From positions 186,001-250,000 of the forward strand of contig NHZP01000035.1 in the NCBI GenBank assembly GCA_003313425.1: a stretch of DNA of 64,000 nt. Reading direction: 5' to 3'. Under the pieces are notes generated by a model. The model was not told where the DNA came from. It was given only the letters and a program-made list of their open reading frames with translations, and ran no database searches. This stretch comes from Pseudopyrenochaeta lycopersici (lineage: Eukaryota > Ascomycota > Dothideomycetes > Pleosporales > Pseudopyrenochaetaceae). Shown here piece after piece: positions 24,878-35,593 of the stretch; positions within the stretch are counted from its first letter, which is position 1; every line of letters starts with the position of its first letter. The position numbers were made by a program, and so were the translations under genes.

Positions 24878-25426
24878 ATGGATTCAAATACCCTTGCCGA
24901 CATTATTTCTGGCACAATCATCGGGATTGTAGGGATTTTCATCATTGCTCTCTGGATAAAAAGCACAGTTATCCCATGGTATAAGGAGACTCGGAAGCTC
25001 AACGCGGTGGAACAAATTATAATCACAGACCAGGAGGCGATAATTGGTTTCAATCCTCATGGAGTAGATTTTCGGCAAGATTTGCCGCCTATTTGGGAAG
25101 TACACTCCCTTAGCGGGCAGCTGGGCGTTGTGCCATGTGTCGAATCCCAGCATGTCGATGCCTATTCATTGAGGGCGTCCAACAGTACCAGTCGTGCAAC
25201 CACTCAATCTATAGAGTCAGACTTGGAGTCTTTTCCCGATTTCGATCCCGATTACTCGCAAGGCGGCGAACATGTTACCATCCCAATGGAGGCCCGGTGC
25301 GGTAACCAGGCGACTGTGAATACAATTGACACCGCTATTATTATAGAGAAAGCTGGTTGTGGGCATATGGATATCCCTGTGCCGAAAAAGGTTCACCGTG
25401 CTTGCCGTGCCCATACTTATACTTAA
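24878..25426 (+). CDS. Small single-pass membrane protein, hypothetical
   Basis: A single exon encodes 182 aa. Residues 1-8 form a very short N-terminus, followed by one hydrophobic segment (about residues 9-28, IISGTIIGIVGIFIIALWI) and then a basic stop-transfer side (KSTVIPWYKETRK). This predicts a short outside and a cytosolic C-terminus. The cytosolic part is acidic and Ser-rich in the middle (SDLESFPDFDPDYSQGG) and ends with a CGHMDIPVPKKVHRACRAH stretch containing paired Cys/His. I do not recognise the family. A second frame starting at 24744 overlaps the 5' end and has no hydrophobic or domain content, so it is not used. The organisation resembles the 143 aa protein at 33901-34332, but their sequences are not obviously related. 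Confidence 0.5.
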   Translation: MDSNTLADIISGTIIGIVGIFIIALWIKSTVIPWYKETRKLNAVEQIIITDQEAIIGFNPHGVDFRQDLPPIWEVHSLSGQLGVVPCVESQHVDAYSLRASNSTSRATTQSIESDLESFPDFDPDYSQGGEHVTIPMEARCGNQATVNTIDTAIIIEKAGCGHMDIPVPKKVHRACRAHTYT

Positions 25427-26015
25427 GGGGGTCCTCTTTCCTTATTGAAAGCGATGATGAAGACGAGGGATAAGTCGGACAAAGTTTTCTCCCTCCCTTT
25501 CATATACAAAATTCTGTCGATTTTCAAAAAAGGTTTTATACTTCGAGTCCCGTCATTATAGATCAGTCTTTCAATTTCGTCATATACTCTCTTTATAATC
25601 TCATGTATCTATTGACTAATAGCACTTCGTGATGTCCGCAACAAGATGTTATAAGAAGATTCATAGTGGGTAGAATCTTCAGCTTTGGTGTAGAGCAAAC
25701 TTTCTATGAAACATTGTGCAAACGAAGGGACAAACAATGGTGCTGATGTCATGTAGTAATTTCACCTCTAACACACACAGTGTTATACACATTGTGCTTT
25801 TTTATAGCCTCCACAATGCACGCTATGTATTAACAACCGCCAATACACTCAATTATATAAAACACCTTTTACTTGTTTCTCTGCAAAGAATCATATACAG
25901 AAATCAGATCGGAAAGAAGAAGGAAAAGAAAAAATTTCCCCTCCAGACACATCTACAGAATAATACTAAACGAGAATAGGAAAGAACACTGATCTTGTTA
26001 ACAAGCAGTCCAGAT
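25427..26015. other. AT-rich intergenic stretch
   Basis: Low-GC sequence lies between two small membrane-protein genes on the same strand. A T-rich part and an A-rich part (25,912-25,935) suit 3' UTR and promoter functions. No gene was seen. Confidence 0.4.
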
Positions 26016-27110
26016 ATGGCCGGTCAGCCCTCTTTCGTCATTGTTACCCAGACCGACTATATTACCGTAACTCCGACGGCTGCGGTGATCGTTCCGACTT
26101 CACTTCCACCTGCCCCTACTTTTTCGTCAGATATCATAACGAGCAGCTCTTCATATGGCCTGAGTAGCACAACTCCTCCCATATCAAAGGCCGTGCCCTC
26201 CTTACACTCTAGCATTCCCGCTCTCCCATCCGAATTCGCCTCGCCCGTCAAGCCCAAAGCGAAATTCAATGACACATTCGCTATTATAGTTCTCGTGGCG
26301 GTCATCATACTAGGACTTATACTCTTCGGTATGATTGGATATATGATCTACCTGCGCTGCAGGGATCAGTGCCCTAAATGCAAGACTATGGCGGAGCAGC
26401 TTGCCAAGTGGGAGCGTGGTGACTTGAAGCGCATAACGAAGGATATGGTCAAGAAACGGGAAGCACTGGGTAAGTACTCTTCTTCTAGGCCAGATATAGA
26501 TCTAGAGATTGGTGTTGCCACTGAGCCTCGAGATAATAAAGGGGGGACTTCGCGTGTTGCGACGACAGGTGACCTTGACGGGACAAAACACACATTGCCA
26601 TTCTGGAACAGAGCCAAGGAAATAGTGCATGCTACGAAGGAAAACTTGATGGTTTGGGGCGAGGGTAAAAACGAAGGCAAGGCTGAGGGTAGGGGAAACC
26701 TCCCTCCTACTACTCAAACCCGAGACTCCGTCATCGATGGAGATCGTTACTTCACAATGCAGATCGACTCACCGACTTCGTTGCGCGAGATCCCGACTCA
26801 GAAGCCTCGAGTTCAGTACGAGCCTGCCGATAACCGACTATACAATCCACCTTCACCAAGTTTTTACTCCCAACCCACCGTCATCGGTGGGGGTCTTCGC
26901 ACTTTCAGCGACCACACCGCGCCCGACATGCCCCAACCTGTTCGCCTTCGCCGAGACAGCGCGGACCAGCCTGCACGATACAATGCATATCGAACGACTG
27001 TTGATGATGTGAGTGTTGGGAGCAAATATAATGCAGGATCTTCTACGTTTTCTTACAAACCGGTGAGTTGGCGTTCTGGTCCCCAAACGCGCGCAGATGG
27101 GTTTTTCTGA
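26016..27110 (+). CDS. Single-pass membrane protein with Ser/Thr/Pro-rich ectodomain, hypothetical
   Basis: A single exon encodes 364 aa. The start is the first ATG (MAGQPSFVIVTQ). There is no signal peptide. Residues 1 to about 85 are rich in Ser, Thr and Pro and look like an O-glycosylated ectodomain. One strong membrane segment follows (about 89-112, FAIIVLVAVIILGLILFGMI), then a juxtamembrane CRDQCPKC motif with three cysteines and a charged helical part (KTMAEQLAKWERGDLKRITK). The remaining cytosolic tail of about 220 residues is disordered and Ser/Pro/Arg-rich. The architecture resembles fungal wall-stress sensor-like proteins, but the WSC domain and signal peptide are absent, so no such function is claimed. 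The juxtamembrane CxxxCxxC could be palmitoylated or bind metal (inference). Confidence 0.6.
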   Translation: MAGQPSFVIVTQTDYITVTPTAAVIVPTSLPPAPTFSSDIITSSSSYGLSSTTPPISKAVPSLHSSIPALPSEFASPVKPKAKFNDTFAIIVLVAVIILGLILFGMIGYMIYLRCRDQCPKCKTMAEQLAKWERGDLKRITKDMVKKREALGKYSSSRPDIDLEIGVATEPRDNKGGTSRVATTGDLDGTKHTLPFWNRAKEIVHATKENLMVWGEGKNEGKAEGRGNLPPTTQTRDSVIDGDRYFTMQIDSPTSLREIPTQKPRVQYEPADNRLYNPPSPSFYSQPTVIGGGLRTFSDHTAPDMPQPVRLRRDSADQPARYNAYRTTVDDVSVGSKYNAGSSTFSYKPVSWRSGPQTRADGFF

Positions 27111-28005
27111 GTATGTTCTATCAAATCAGACGGAGAGGTAATGTATTCAATAACTAAAGAGAGCCCTAGTGGTGCAAAAAAACGAAATAAACATTGCACA
27201 AAACGAGAATGCATAACAACCTTAGAGAGTCCCCAGTGGCACAGATGTGGTAGCTAAGGTTTAGGAAGATGACTTACTTGAGCTCGCGCGGGCAGCGAAA
27301 CGTGTAGTTAGTTATAGTACTTATAAAATATGGGGCTTATGCTTCTAGACTCCTGTAAAATGTCCTCTCTGCCTCAGCGGCGTGCCTTTACATGTCTTGC
27401 CTTCCAATATTCGTCGTGCCTACCGTCATTGTATGAATCGTTTACCAGTCATGCTTCGTGGCAGCGTCGCCGCTGTCGTCGCGTTGATGTCGACATTACT
27501 GACTATAGACATAGGATGAAGGAGGGCCATTGGTAGTGCGCTGCTCGCTTCCAGGATTCGTGGGGATGCTAAAAAGCGCATATTGTAAGAGGATGTGTTA
27601 TCGACGCTACGTCTTGGTTCGCGAGAAACCGTGAGCGCATCATTACAGAAGTAAATTACGGAGATCGTACAAAACATTTGGCAATACCAATCAGTCCTGC
27701 TATTAAGGGCGCCGGCAGCGTGTCGCGGCGTTTCTCCTTTGGCATTTGGAGGGTGGTTATTTATAGATTTCTCTGCCTCTTTGCCTGGGTGCAAGAGAGC
27801 CAGTTAGAGTTGGAATAGTTCGCCACTGACCTCAAAATACGCCTTGAGAGAAAATAATATAGCCTAAACGTACGCGGCAGGTCGAGCTGCGGCATTTCTC
27901 TTGAGAAGGCTTCAAAACTGCCCACGTTTCCTGATATCTTATTCTCACTCATTTTCCGAACTTTCCTGACTTTCCCAATCTACCTTGATCGAGCGAAGTT
28001 CAGTC
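27111..28005. other. Intergenic stretch upstream of a decayed gene
   Basis: This 895 bp stretch has short overlapping frames and no recognisable domain. It probably includes the former promoter of the decayed gene that follows. Confidence 0.35.
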
Positions 28006-30293
28006 ATGAGTGTACAGGTTACTGTTGGCGCAAGTTCCCTCGTTGCACTGGGCCTAGGGGCTGGGGATATTTTCAGCCTTGTCTCGCTTGGTCGAACGAT
28101 TGGGAACTGGTGGACAGCAAGTACCGGAGATGATGAATTCCTGCACACGCTGAACGAAGATGAATTCAACATCCTTCAAAGGCGTGGTCTCATCGATCTG
28201 CCGTCTTTTAACAAAAGATGGAGAAAGAAGATGCTATTCCTCGCTAACGGATCACCTCAATGTGTCGAAGGAGGATTAGCCCGAGATGCAACTAAAGAAT
28301 TGACCCGGTTTACAGCGAGTATGGTGTGCATCGTAGCTGCTCTAGATTAGTTCGCGTCATTAGGTGTAGTTAAAGAAATCTTGAGGGAAACATTGAAAGC
28401 GCTTCTATAGACTTCCGAATTCGGCGACGATTCTCTGAAATCCCAGTACTTGACACGGCTGAACGCATGGAGATCTACCACCACTCTACGCGGATTTGAT
28501 ACGGAGGCAAGCTCGATCCGACAAGACATGTTACACAACAAACTTATATTATCCAGTACCGTACCCATCAATGAAACTCACTATATCAATACGTTCTTGA
28601 TATGGTTATTATCTGGATAATCTGAAGAATTCACAACAGCGTCTTCTGATATTGCAGGAATAGCTGTTTGTTTAAATCATCTCGGATTTGACACACTTGC
28701 TGTTCACGGGATGGGTAACGAGCCTGCTAGATCCAACTGCCGCCTAGTCTATACGCTGGACCCAATCCTCACAGGTCCAATAGACGGTTTAGAAGGCCAA
28801 CTTCGTAGGCTTCGATTGCTCAGAGCTAGCTGTACGACGGTTCCATTGAATAACTCTCAAGAATGCGTGTCCGCATTTCCTGTCAGTCCTAGCGTCCACA
28901 ATCGGTGTAGAAGTGCGTGGAAGTTAGGGGAATATGCTGCGCGTTATGTTGCAATAGGGGTGTGTGGTGTCGATAACAAAAGTAGCTTAGACAGATCGAT
29001 GCGCGATCGACAGCACAACGAAGATATCCTTTACGTGTTCATGGATCAAGGCAGCGACCAGCAACGTGTTCAGAAGAGTTGTACAATATCGCAGAGACAC
29101 ATGCTTTTGTGGTCAACGAACAACTCCTCCAAGGTCTTAGAGACTGTTTGGGTCGCGAGACGAGGGATACTCTTACATGGGTACTGAACAAAACAAGTAT
29201 GGATTTCGAAAGCGATCCTTATCTTGACGACCAGCAAAACATTGTGGCATTTACAGTGTTTCAGTCTTTTTTTATGGGATATTACTATCAACTATTCGGG
29301 AGTATCGTGGATACGTCATCGTTGCAAATCCGGATAGTGGAAGGAGCATGGGGATTCAGATCACCCGATACGTTTACCGATATTAGACGATGGATCAAGA
29401 CACGTAGGCAACCATTCAATCGGCAGGAACTACTCCCGATCCTGTCTTTATTATTCTTAAATCACTATGTGGACATTCCGGATGTACAGGACAGTCTGAC
29501 TGATAGGAGCAAGACGTTCTGCGTAGGAATCATAGCCAAACGCACTCTACTAACTAACAGCATGCTCGGTAAATGCTCGTCCCCAAAGTCGGTTGGGTCT
29601 TTCACACTGCTCGATGTGGATGTTGGAGGTGTACCGAGGAATCGAGATGGACTCATTCGATCTGGTCAAGGAGAGGCGTTCCCCGGAGATATCAAGGCTA
29701 CCAGCGCGCCTACACCAGACGGCGCGGAGGCCAACGTCCGAGAGGTGTCACCCCCTGAAGATGTAACTCTTCACATTGAGTCGGATTGGGAAGGCGATCC
29801 AAATACAGCCCTTTTATGCGTGCGATACCACGGCCGAAGAATAATCAGTATTTGCTCAGTCAATGCCGATAAAGCCTTTATCCAAAACTACGTGCCATCC
29901 AGAGCTGGAAGCCCAAACAAATCATCAAAACTGAATCTTGTTACCACCGGAATAGACAGCTGGCTTTGTAGCCCGACCGTTATCATCTCGCGTTACCTTA
30001 CTCTGCCTATGCTCTTCCAGGCATTCAACCGCCCACAATTGCGCTATGTCGCATCTGCGATTTACAAAGATTGTACTCAGGTCCGCATCGCGAGCGATTC
30101 CATTGTGGAAGCTATTGATAAAGCACAATCGGAAAGAATCCATAGCGAAAATAGACGTAAGCATAGGACGCGGTTATCCACTACTATGGTTATCGTCGGC
30201 TCCGATGCCAGGAACGCCCAGGAAGGAGAACATTTTAATGATTCAAGAAACTTCATAAATTGTGGAGGTCTTTGTTGGTATAACACTAAATAA
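28006..30293 (+). pseudogene. Decayed member of a conserved fungal hypothetical protein family
   Basis: From the ATG at 28006 (MSVQVTVGASSLVALGLGAG, then GRTIGNWWTA and LQRRGLIDLPSFNKRW) the frame runs to an in-frame TAG at 28348-28350, TAG at 28408-28410 and TAA at 28618-28620. Each stop is embedded in otherwise continuous family-like sequence (TASMVCIVAALD-stop-FAS; WLLSG-stop-SEEFTTASSD). The same frame then continues to about 29060 with SPSVHNRCRSAWKLGEYAARY and HNEDILYVFMDQG. Further similarity (NIAETHAFVVNEQLL, FQSFFMGYYYQLFG, SFTLLDVDVGGVPRNRDGLI, TALLCVRYHGRR) is two bases out of phase, so a frameshift lies near 29045-29080. I recall the intact family as a widespread Pezizomycotina conserved-hypothetical protein of unknown function. 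Three stops plus a frameshift without splice sites to remove them mark it as a pseudogene. Confidence 0.8.
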
Positions 30294-30502
30294 GCCTGTT
30301 TCATATTCTGGGGGGAGTTGAGGGAATATCCATTATGTTTAGCATGTGTCCGCATCTTTTTTTTTAAGTAAGCTAGGAACCTTAATACTTGCACATTTTA
30401 TAGACCTCTGTGCCCCAAATTTTACTTCTTGACAAATTCACAATATGATAGGCGACAGACTCTTGATATGGAAATGAGGCCACGACCAGAATATCATCAT
30501 TC

Positions 30503-31155
30503 TTAGTACATGCCACCTTCAAAAGGCTCGCCCATGCGTGCACTTGAGCCGTTCTTCTTCACCCGGTTCTCGGTATAGAATACCCAGCCATTTTCGTGCC
30601 ACTTCCTAAGGTCAATCTCGTCTCCTGGCTCGAGAGTGACGGCATTGACGCTGAGATAGTGGTATGACTTTGTTTCTTCCTTACCGTCCACCTCAGTTGT
30701 CATTGTCGATCCTTTTGTCTTCCACACCTTCTGCAGCTTCGATTTGTCCTCTTCTTGCTTTGCGCCTGCCCAATGCTCGACGTCTAACTCGACTTGCTCC
30801 CACTCGCCGCTAACACCGACAACCCTCACGCCACACTTCTTGCAGAAGTACCAGCCACATATTTTGGTGAGGGTCCGATACACACCGAGATCATCAATTG
30901 AAGCAGGCGATGTGAGAATGAAGTCCTCAGCCGGGTTGATAGGGCGACAGTGGAAGTAGCCCATCTGCGTGGAATCAGTCAAGCTTCAGGGAAGCATACT
31001 GGCCTTAATCTCACCTTGTGGCAGGTTGTGCAATTGCATTTGTAAATACGGATCGATTTAGCATTTTGCTCCATTATTGGCGGAAATGTGAGTCTGAGCT
31101 GGTACTGAATGTCGCCGCAATGGCACGAGCCTGGATATGCTTTAGATGCTGACAT
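30503..31155 (-). CDS. GFA / CENP-V-fold zinc protein (glutathione-dependent formaldehyde-activating enzyme-like)
   Basis: Two minus-strand exons, 31155-31015 and 30964-30503 (50 nt GTGAGA...GCAG intron), give 200 aa. The metal-binding pattern of PF04828 is visible across the intron: Cys11-His-Cys13 (SCHCGDIQY), Cys40, Cys42 and Cys45 (YKCNCTTCHK), and the later CGWYFCKKCGVRV block. Bacterial Gfa was described as catalysing S-hydroxymethylglutathione formation, but most fungal paralogues are uncharacterised, so no reaction is asserted. The protein has no signal peptide or membrane segment and is likely cytosolic. The exon join is needed for the first two Cys groups. It is single and intact, ending 209 bp beyond the decayed gene on the other strand. 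Confidence 0.8.
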
Positions 31156-31794
31156 GATGCTTTGAACTTTCTCTTGTTGATGATTGCCAGTGGTGGTAGA
31201 TGGGTTTTATGGTCAGTTAGGTTGCTTGCCTGAGCGGATTTTAGCCACAAGGATCGCGAGAGCTCAGGCAGCAACTTTACGTGGCGTCGCAAAGTAGGCA
31301 GCTCATGCAACACAAATTACCCGAAGTGGTGCAGCGCGATGCAATTAACATGGTATCGCGCAGGGTCACAGTCATTGCGATGCATCGGGGCCCGTATATC
31401 CTTCGCTTTCATCGTAGCATCGGCGACGAGCCGTTGAGCTCATTATGAGTCGATTTCGGTTTACAAAAGAACAGCATCAGAAAGGAGTGCTTGATTGCGA
31501 TTTTGGTGCCTACAAGTGGGAGGGGCTGCTGGTAACATTTTTACCCCGCTCACTGGTCGCATTTGCAGCGCGAGCAACCACGATGACATGAACATTGGCT
31601 TGTTCGATACATCATGGTGTTGGTTGAAATAGTTAAAAATTCCACTTGCACAGGTGAAGTGGGCGATGTGTCCGGGCTTAGTAGCTCCGTACCTGGCGTT
31701 TGGGAAGCGGAAGGCATGAGTAGAAGCCGCGCTAGGTCCGATCAAACTCTCACATGTCTGCATCCGCGCTATCATCACTCACATCCGACTCATC
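31156..31794. promoter_or_regulatory. Divergent promoter between GFA-like and ABHD12-like genes
   Basis: A 639 bp stretch between diverging start codons. No specific motif was identified. An overlapping minus-strand frame of about 105 codons (31461-31778) lacks any recognisable domain and is not called. Confidence 0.4.
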
Positions 31795-33305
31795 ATGGGA
31801 GCATCCAGCGCCATCGGCATATCGCTGTCGTTTCTGAGCGGAATATGGATCCCTGCCACGTTGCTATGTTGCATACCGTGGGTGCAGAAGCGTGAGGGAA
31901 GCCCCGTGCTGCTGCAATTGTTCTAGGCGCTGAGTGTCTAACAATGTAAATCAGAGATGCTCTACCTCCACAACTTTACCTTCTTTCCAGGGAAGTGGCT
32001 GAATGAGCCTGAAAGAGCAGGATTTCTGAGTATGTGGACCAGCTCGTTCCCACATGCCCTGCTACTAGTCCTGCAGGTTAAAGTCAAACACAAATCGCTA
32101 ATTACTCCCTTAGAGAACCAAGTCACCCCCTTTCGAATCACGACTAAAGACAATGAAAAGTTGTTCGCATGGCTTGTCTCTCCATTGGGAGTGTACGCCA
32201 GGCACGTTAATGAATTCGTCGAAGAGGAGCCAGGGGTCGACGACATTGAGGATAAGCTAGCATTTAAGCTGCTACGCAACGATCCAGAGGCGAGACTCTT
32301 GATCTATTTTCACGGAAATTCTGCAACAATAGCACAGCAAAGACGGACTGAAGAGTACCGATCGTACTCCGCGGGAGCGTCGGGGAAGATCTTTGTGCTG
32401 GCCTTTGACTATCGTGGTTTCGGGTCATCAACAGGCAATCCGTCCGAGCCGGGGCTCCTGAGCGATGCTGAAGCAGTCGTGGGTTGGGCATTAAATACGT
32501 CTAGGATACCTCCAGAACGAATTGTGCTTCTAGGCCATTCACTGGGAACAGCTGTAGTGTCGGGTATAGCCCATCACTATGCTAAACTGGGCATTGAGTT
32601 CGCAGGTTTAATCCTCTGCGCAGCATTCACTAATGCCGGGAATGCATTCTCGTCGTACTCAATTGGCGGTGTGGTGCCAGTCCTCGCGCCCGTGAGGACC
32701 ATACCAGCCTTCCAGGCTTGGTTCAGTCGCAGGATGCAGGATACCTGGTTCAGTGATAACCGTTTGGCTGCCATGGCCCGTAAGTCCGTCCCAAGCTCGT
32801 CTGGCTGCACTCAGCCACCCTCATCTTGGCAAGTGGTCTCGATGATTGCGTAAGGCGCTCCTGGCCAATACGCTCTTCTGTGAAATGCCTTTAGTATAAT
32901 CCGGGACAGCAATGAGCCGGCTAGCTGACTACTACACATAGGTACATGCTCGCGGCTACAATTAGTGCTCGTTCACGCCGAGGATGACCAAACGATGCCT
33001 TGGCACGAGACTGAGGCACTTTTCAAAACGGCCATTGGGGCCGCGGCTGAGCACGCAGGGCCAGACGACACCCAAGAGCCAAAGATTATTGATCTGGGCG
33101 AAGCTGGTAGACAAGAAGTTTGGCAAAGAGGTACATGCAGCATCTCGAAGACGATTGCGAAACACGGAGGTAAGTTTGCACTCGCGTCCTCGCTTGCCGA
33201 GCTCCCGGCGTCAAGGTGCTGGCGCCTCGTGCTCTTCGCGAATCGTTTCATGGTTCAGCACATCGCACCCACAACCCTGTCTGGACACTTTTAACACGCT
33301 ATTAA
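31795..33305 (+). CDS. ABHD12-like membrane-anchored serine hydrolase
   Basis: Five exons, 31795-31891, 31955-32029, 32114-32779, 32942-33169 and 33259-33305, give 370 aa. The first exon supplies an N-terminal membrane anchor (GISLSFLSGIWIPATLLCC). Removing the 84 nt stop-free intron 32030-32113 (GTATGT donor, GCTAATTAC branch) produces AGFL-KNQVTPFRITT, the normal family join. The alpha/beta-hydrolase core has the oxyanion-side HG in IYFHGNSAT, the nucleophile Ser200 in LLGHSLGT, the acid Asp294 or Asp295 in VHAEDDQTMPW, and His357 or His360 in the last exon (GAHRTHN). ABHD12-type enzymes hydrolyse lysophospholipids and monoacylglycerols at the ER membrane; the substrate here is not determined. 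The very short last exon supplies the catalytic histidine, so a model without it would appear inactive. Confidence 0.82.
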
Positions 33306-33900
33306 TATCACTTTCTGGAGCAAAAGCGCACTGAGAATTTTCAGAACACAGTTTCAGGGAGTGCGCACATATTACGTAGATGAAGAAGTGTCATGGCGCA
33401 CCTTGACAATGCGGTCATCACGGCGCGGTGCCGGCCCGCTAGGCGAGAACAAGGCTAATGCATTTCTTAGGCCATAACACCTCGATGACTTGGGCGCCCG
33501 TAGCCCTCACAATCCTCCAGGTTTTCGGCATTGCGGCTCCTTTAGAACACGTGTAGCGCCTTGGTCCACATGCATTAGGCGCCTTGTAGTACGTAAAGGC
33601 CGTGCCTTCCAAGACTCTCAGGATGGGGTATCTGACCCATCCGGTTATATCAATGACGTCCCAAAGCGGCGCCTTTGTCCGCCAGATTCCGTTAATACAA
33701 AGCGCTTCACTAGCATCTGTCATGCTTTGTGATATACTGCTCCCGGCCCTTCAATCATTCCTCCCATTGATCCTTTGTCCTCTTTTTCATTAATATCGCT
33801 CGCCGACCACCAACCTCGCCGACTAACAAGCCTTCATCATCCTCGCTCCACCCTCGCCGTTGCTCTCACCCAACCTTTCTTTTGAATAGTTTGTTACACG
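33306..33900. other. Intergenic / promoter stretch
   Basis: This 595 bp stretch leads to the small membrane protein gene. The last 100 bp are pyrimidine-rich (CT runs), as is usual just upstream of filamentous fungal starts. A minus-strand frame at 33439-33723 (94 codons) has no domain and is not called. Confidence 0.4.
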
Positions 33901-34332
33901 ATGCCCGCCCTCAATCATTTGCAAGCACGCTTCCTAGAGGACGGTGGTTCTGGAGGCATCTCTGGTACTGCAATCGCTCTCATCGTTTGCATCGGGATCA
34001 TACCCGCCATTGCCTTGATTTGGGTGGTTATCTGGCTGCTATTCTTCTATGGCAAGGGTCGCAATTGCTGCTGCATGAAGCGAAAGAGGAAGGCGACTGA
34101 AGCAGACACGGAGCAGAGGAACAGCACTGGTACGAGTCAAGAGACTCTTAATGAGAAGGCCGTTTATGATCCCCCGCCACGCCCGTATATCCCCCATGGC
34201 AGGACCGAATCTGGAAGTTCGACCGATACTCATCGCTTGTCGAAGTCCGACCCGAATACGAGAATGTCAATGAACAGCTTTGCCAGCAATGGCACCGGGC
34301 AAGGCGTCCAGGAACCGAAGCGCTTCGTTTGA
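33901..34332 (+). CDS. Small single-pass membrane protein with juxtamembrane Cys cluster, hypothetical
   Basis: A single exon encodes 143 aa. The N-terminal 22 residues are Gly-rich (EDGGSGGISG) and lack a signal peptide. One long hydrophobic helix follows (about residues 23-50, AIALIVCIGIIPAIALIWVV onwards). Directly after it come GKGRNCCCMKRKRK, a triple cysteine next to basic residues typical of palmitoylation sites (inference). The remaining tail of about 80 residues is disordered and Ser/Thr/Pro-rich, with PPPRPYIPHGR. The gene has a good pyrimidine-rich leader and a well-separated position, supporting a real gene. I do not recognise the family. A plasma-membrane or endomembrane adaptor role is only a guess. 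Confidence 0.6.
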   Translation: MPALNHLQARFLEDGGSGGISGTAIALIVCIGIIPAIALIWVVIWLLFFYGKGRNCCCMKRKRKATEADTEQRNSTGTSQETLNEKAVYDPPPRPYIPHGRTESGSSTDTHRLSKSDPNTRMSMNSFASNGTGQGVQEPKRFV

Positions 34333-35593
34333 TCAAATGGTTTAATTTAACACTTTCCAACACCATCAACTATTGGTGTCCTCTCGACTAGGTCAAACAC
34401 CGCTGTGACTGAAGCACCATAGTCACACTGGAATCGAGGAGCCTGTCGTCAGTCTAGCGGTATGATGGTTAAGCTGGTGAGGAAAAAAAAAAAATCCTGA
34501 TGAGACGTGATGATCCTGGTCCGGAACCAAGACTCAGTCCCGGGCAGCGACATCTGCGAACGACCCGCTCTATGGAATCTGTGCTTAAAGCTTAGCCTGA
34601 ACGTAGCACAGTCTTGCCACGAGCGGCTCAAGTACTCTGACAACATACCCACAAAGATGAAACGTACACGACATAACCGACGTCTGTCAGGAGAGCCACA
34701 ATCCACACGGGCAAATGATGATCACGACTCAGGCAGGCCTCGTTCGCGAAATGTAACAGATGTCTGGAGCACCGGGCGCAAGGACTGAGTCCTCTATGAG
34801 GATGTTGGAGATAGTACTTATGTGTACATATTGATGATGAGACGATTTATGCCCATGAACTCTGCTTTAGCGAAGCATTGGAACCATTAACGATAATATC
34901 ATAGAACAAAGAGCAATGAACAATTATTTCATATCTACTTGATAAGCTTGTGTGCGCGTGAAATGCTTGTCAAAGGCGATGAGGGCAACACAGTGGATGT
35001 GAACCTGTCCAGTTCCAATGTGGCGGGTCTCAGGTTTCTGATTGGACAATCGTCAACCCTACGCAAGTGTAGGCGGTCATGTGCTCAGAGCCTCCCAACG
35101 ATCTGGTGGGGCAGATGTGATGGAGGGGCTGATCGCATTGTTGGGAAGGAAAGTATCGCGCAGCATGTATAAGTAGTAGATCACGCGGTAAGGGCGTCGT
35201 GACCCCAAGGCACGCTTATGCTCACCGTCAGTTGCCACTTTTCGACAAGAGTACAGCCTGTAGCAATCTAAGAAGGGCTGTAATTCCTTCGCATCGTCAA
35301 TTAATCCACGAGAAGCCGATAGCAAAGTCTCCTGAGTACATTGGAGCAACAGGCAGCAGAATTGGACGGAGACGGCGAGATTGCTTGTCCGACAGCTGCA
35401 AAGCCCTTTAACTCCGATCGCATCGCGTTCCGCCACCACCACTCAGCGCCCGAGACTCGTCCAGAGAGGATACATACGTCAGCACACAAATAAAACGTTG
35501 CAGCAGCGCCTCGGGAACGCGTCCTGAGGCATTGCGCTGCGACACTACATAACCGCAACGATTTCCTCTTCACTCTTCTTTGCGCGGCTACAT
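34333..35593. other. Intergenic stretch of 1.26 kb
   Basis: No frame with a recognisable domain is present. A 12 nt A-tract lies near 34485. A tRNA-A-box-like sequence (GTCTAGCGGTATGATGG, 34453-34469) has no matching B box or cloverleaf. The right end is the promoter of the Cld1-like gene. Confidence 0.4.

Noticed and set aside
24744..24932. 62-codon frame upstream of the small membrane protein as an extra exon
   Set aside because: It runs in another frame past the real ATG at 24878 without a splice site that would join them.
33439..33723. 94-codon minus-strand frame as a possible gene
   Set aside because: No domain and no supporting splice sites; it lies in the promoter of the gene at 33901.
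34437..34560. tRNA-like A box (GTCTAGCGGT) possibly a tRNA gene
   Set aside because: No matching B box at the right distance, an A-tract where the anticodon arm should be, and no foldable cloverleaf.
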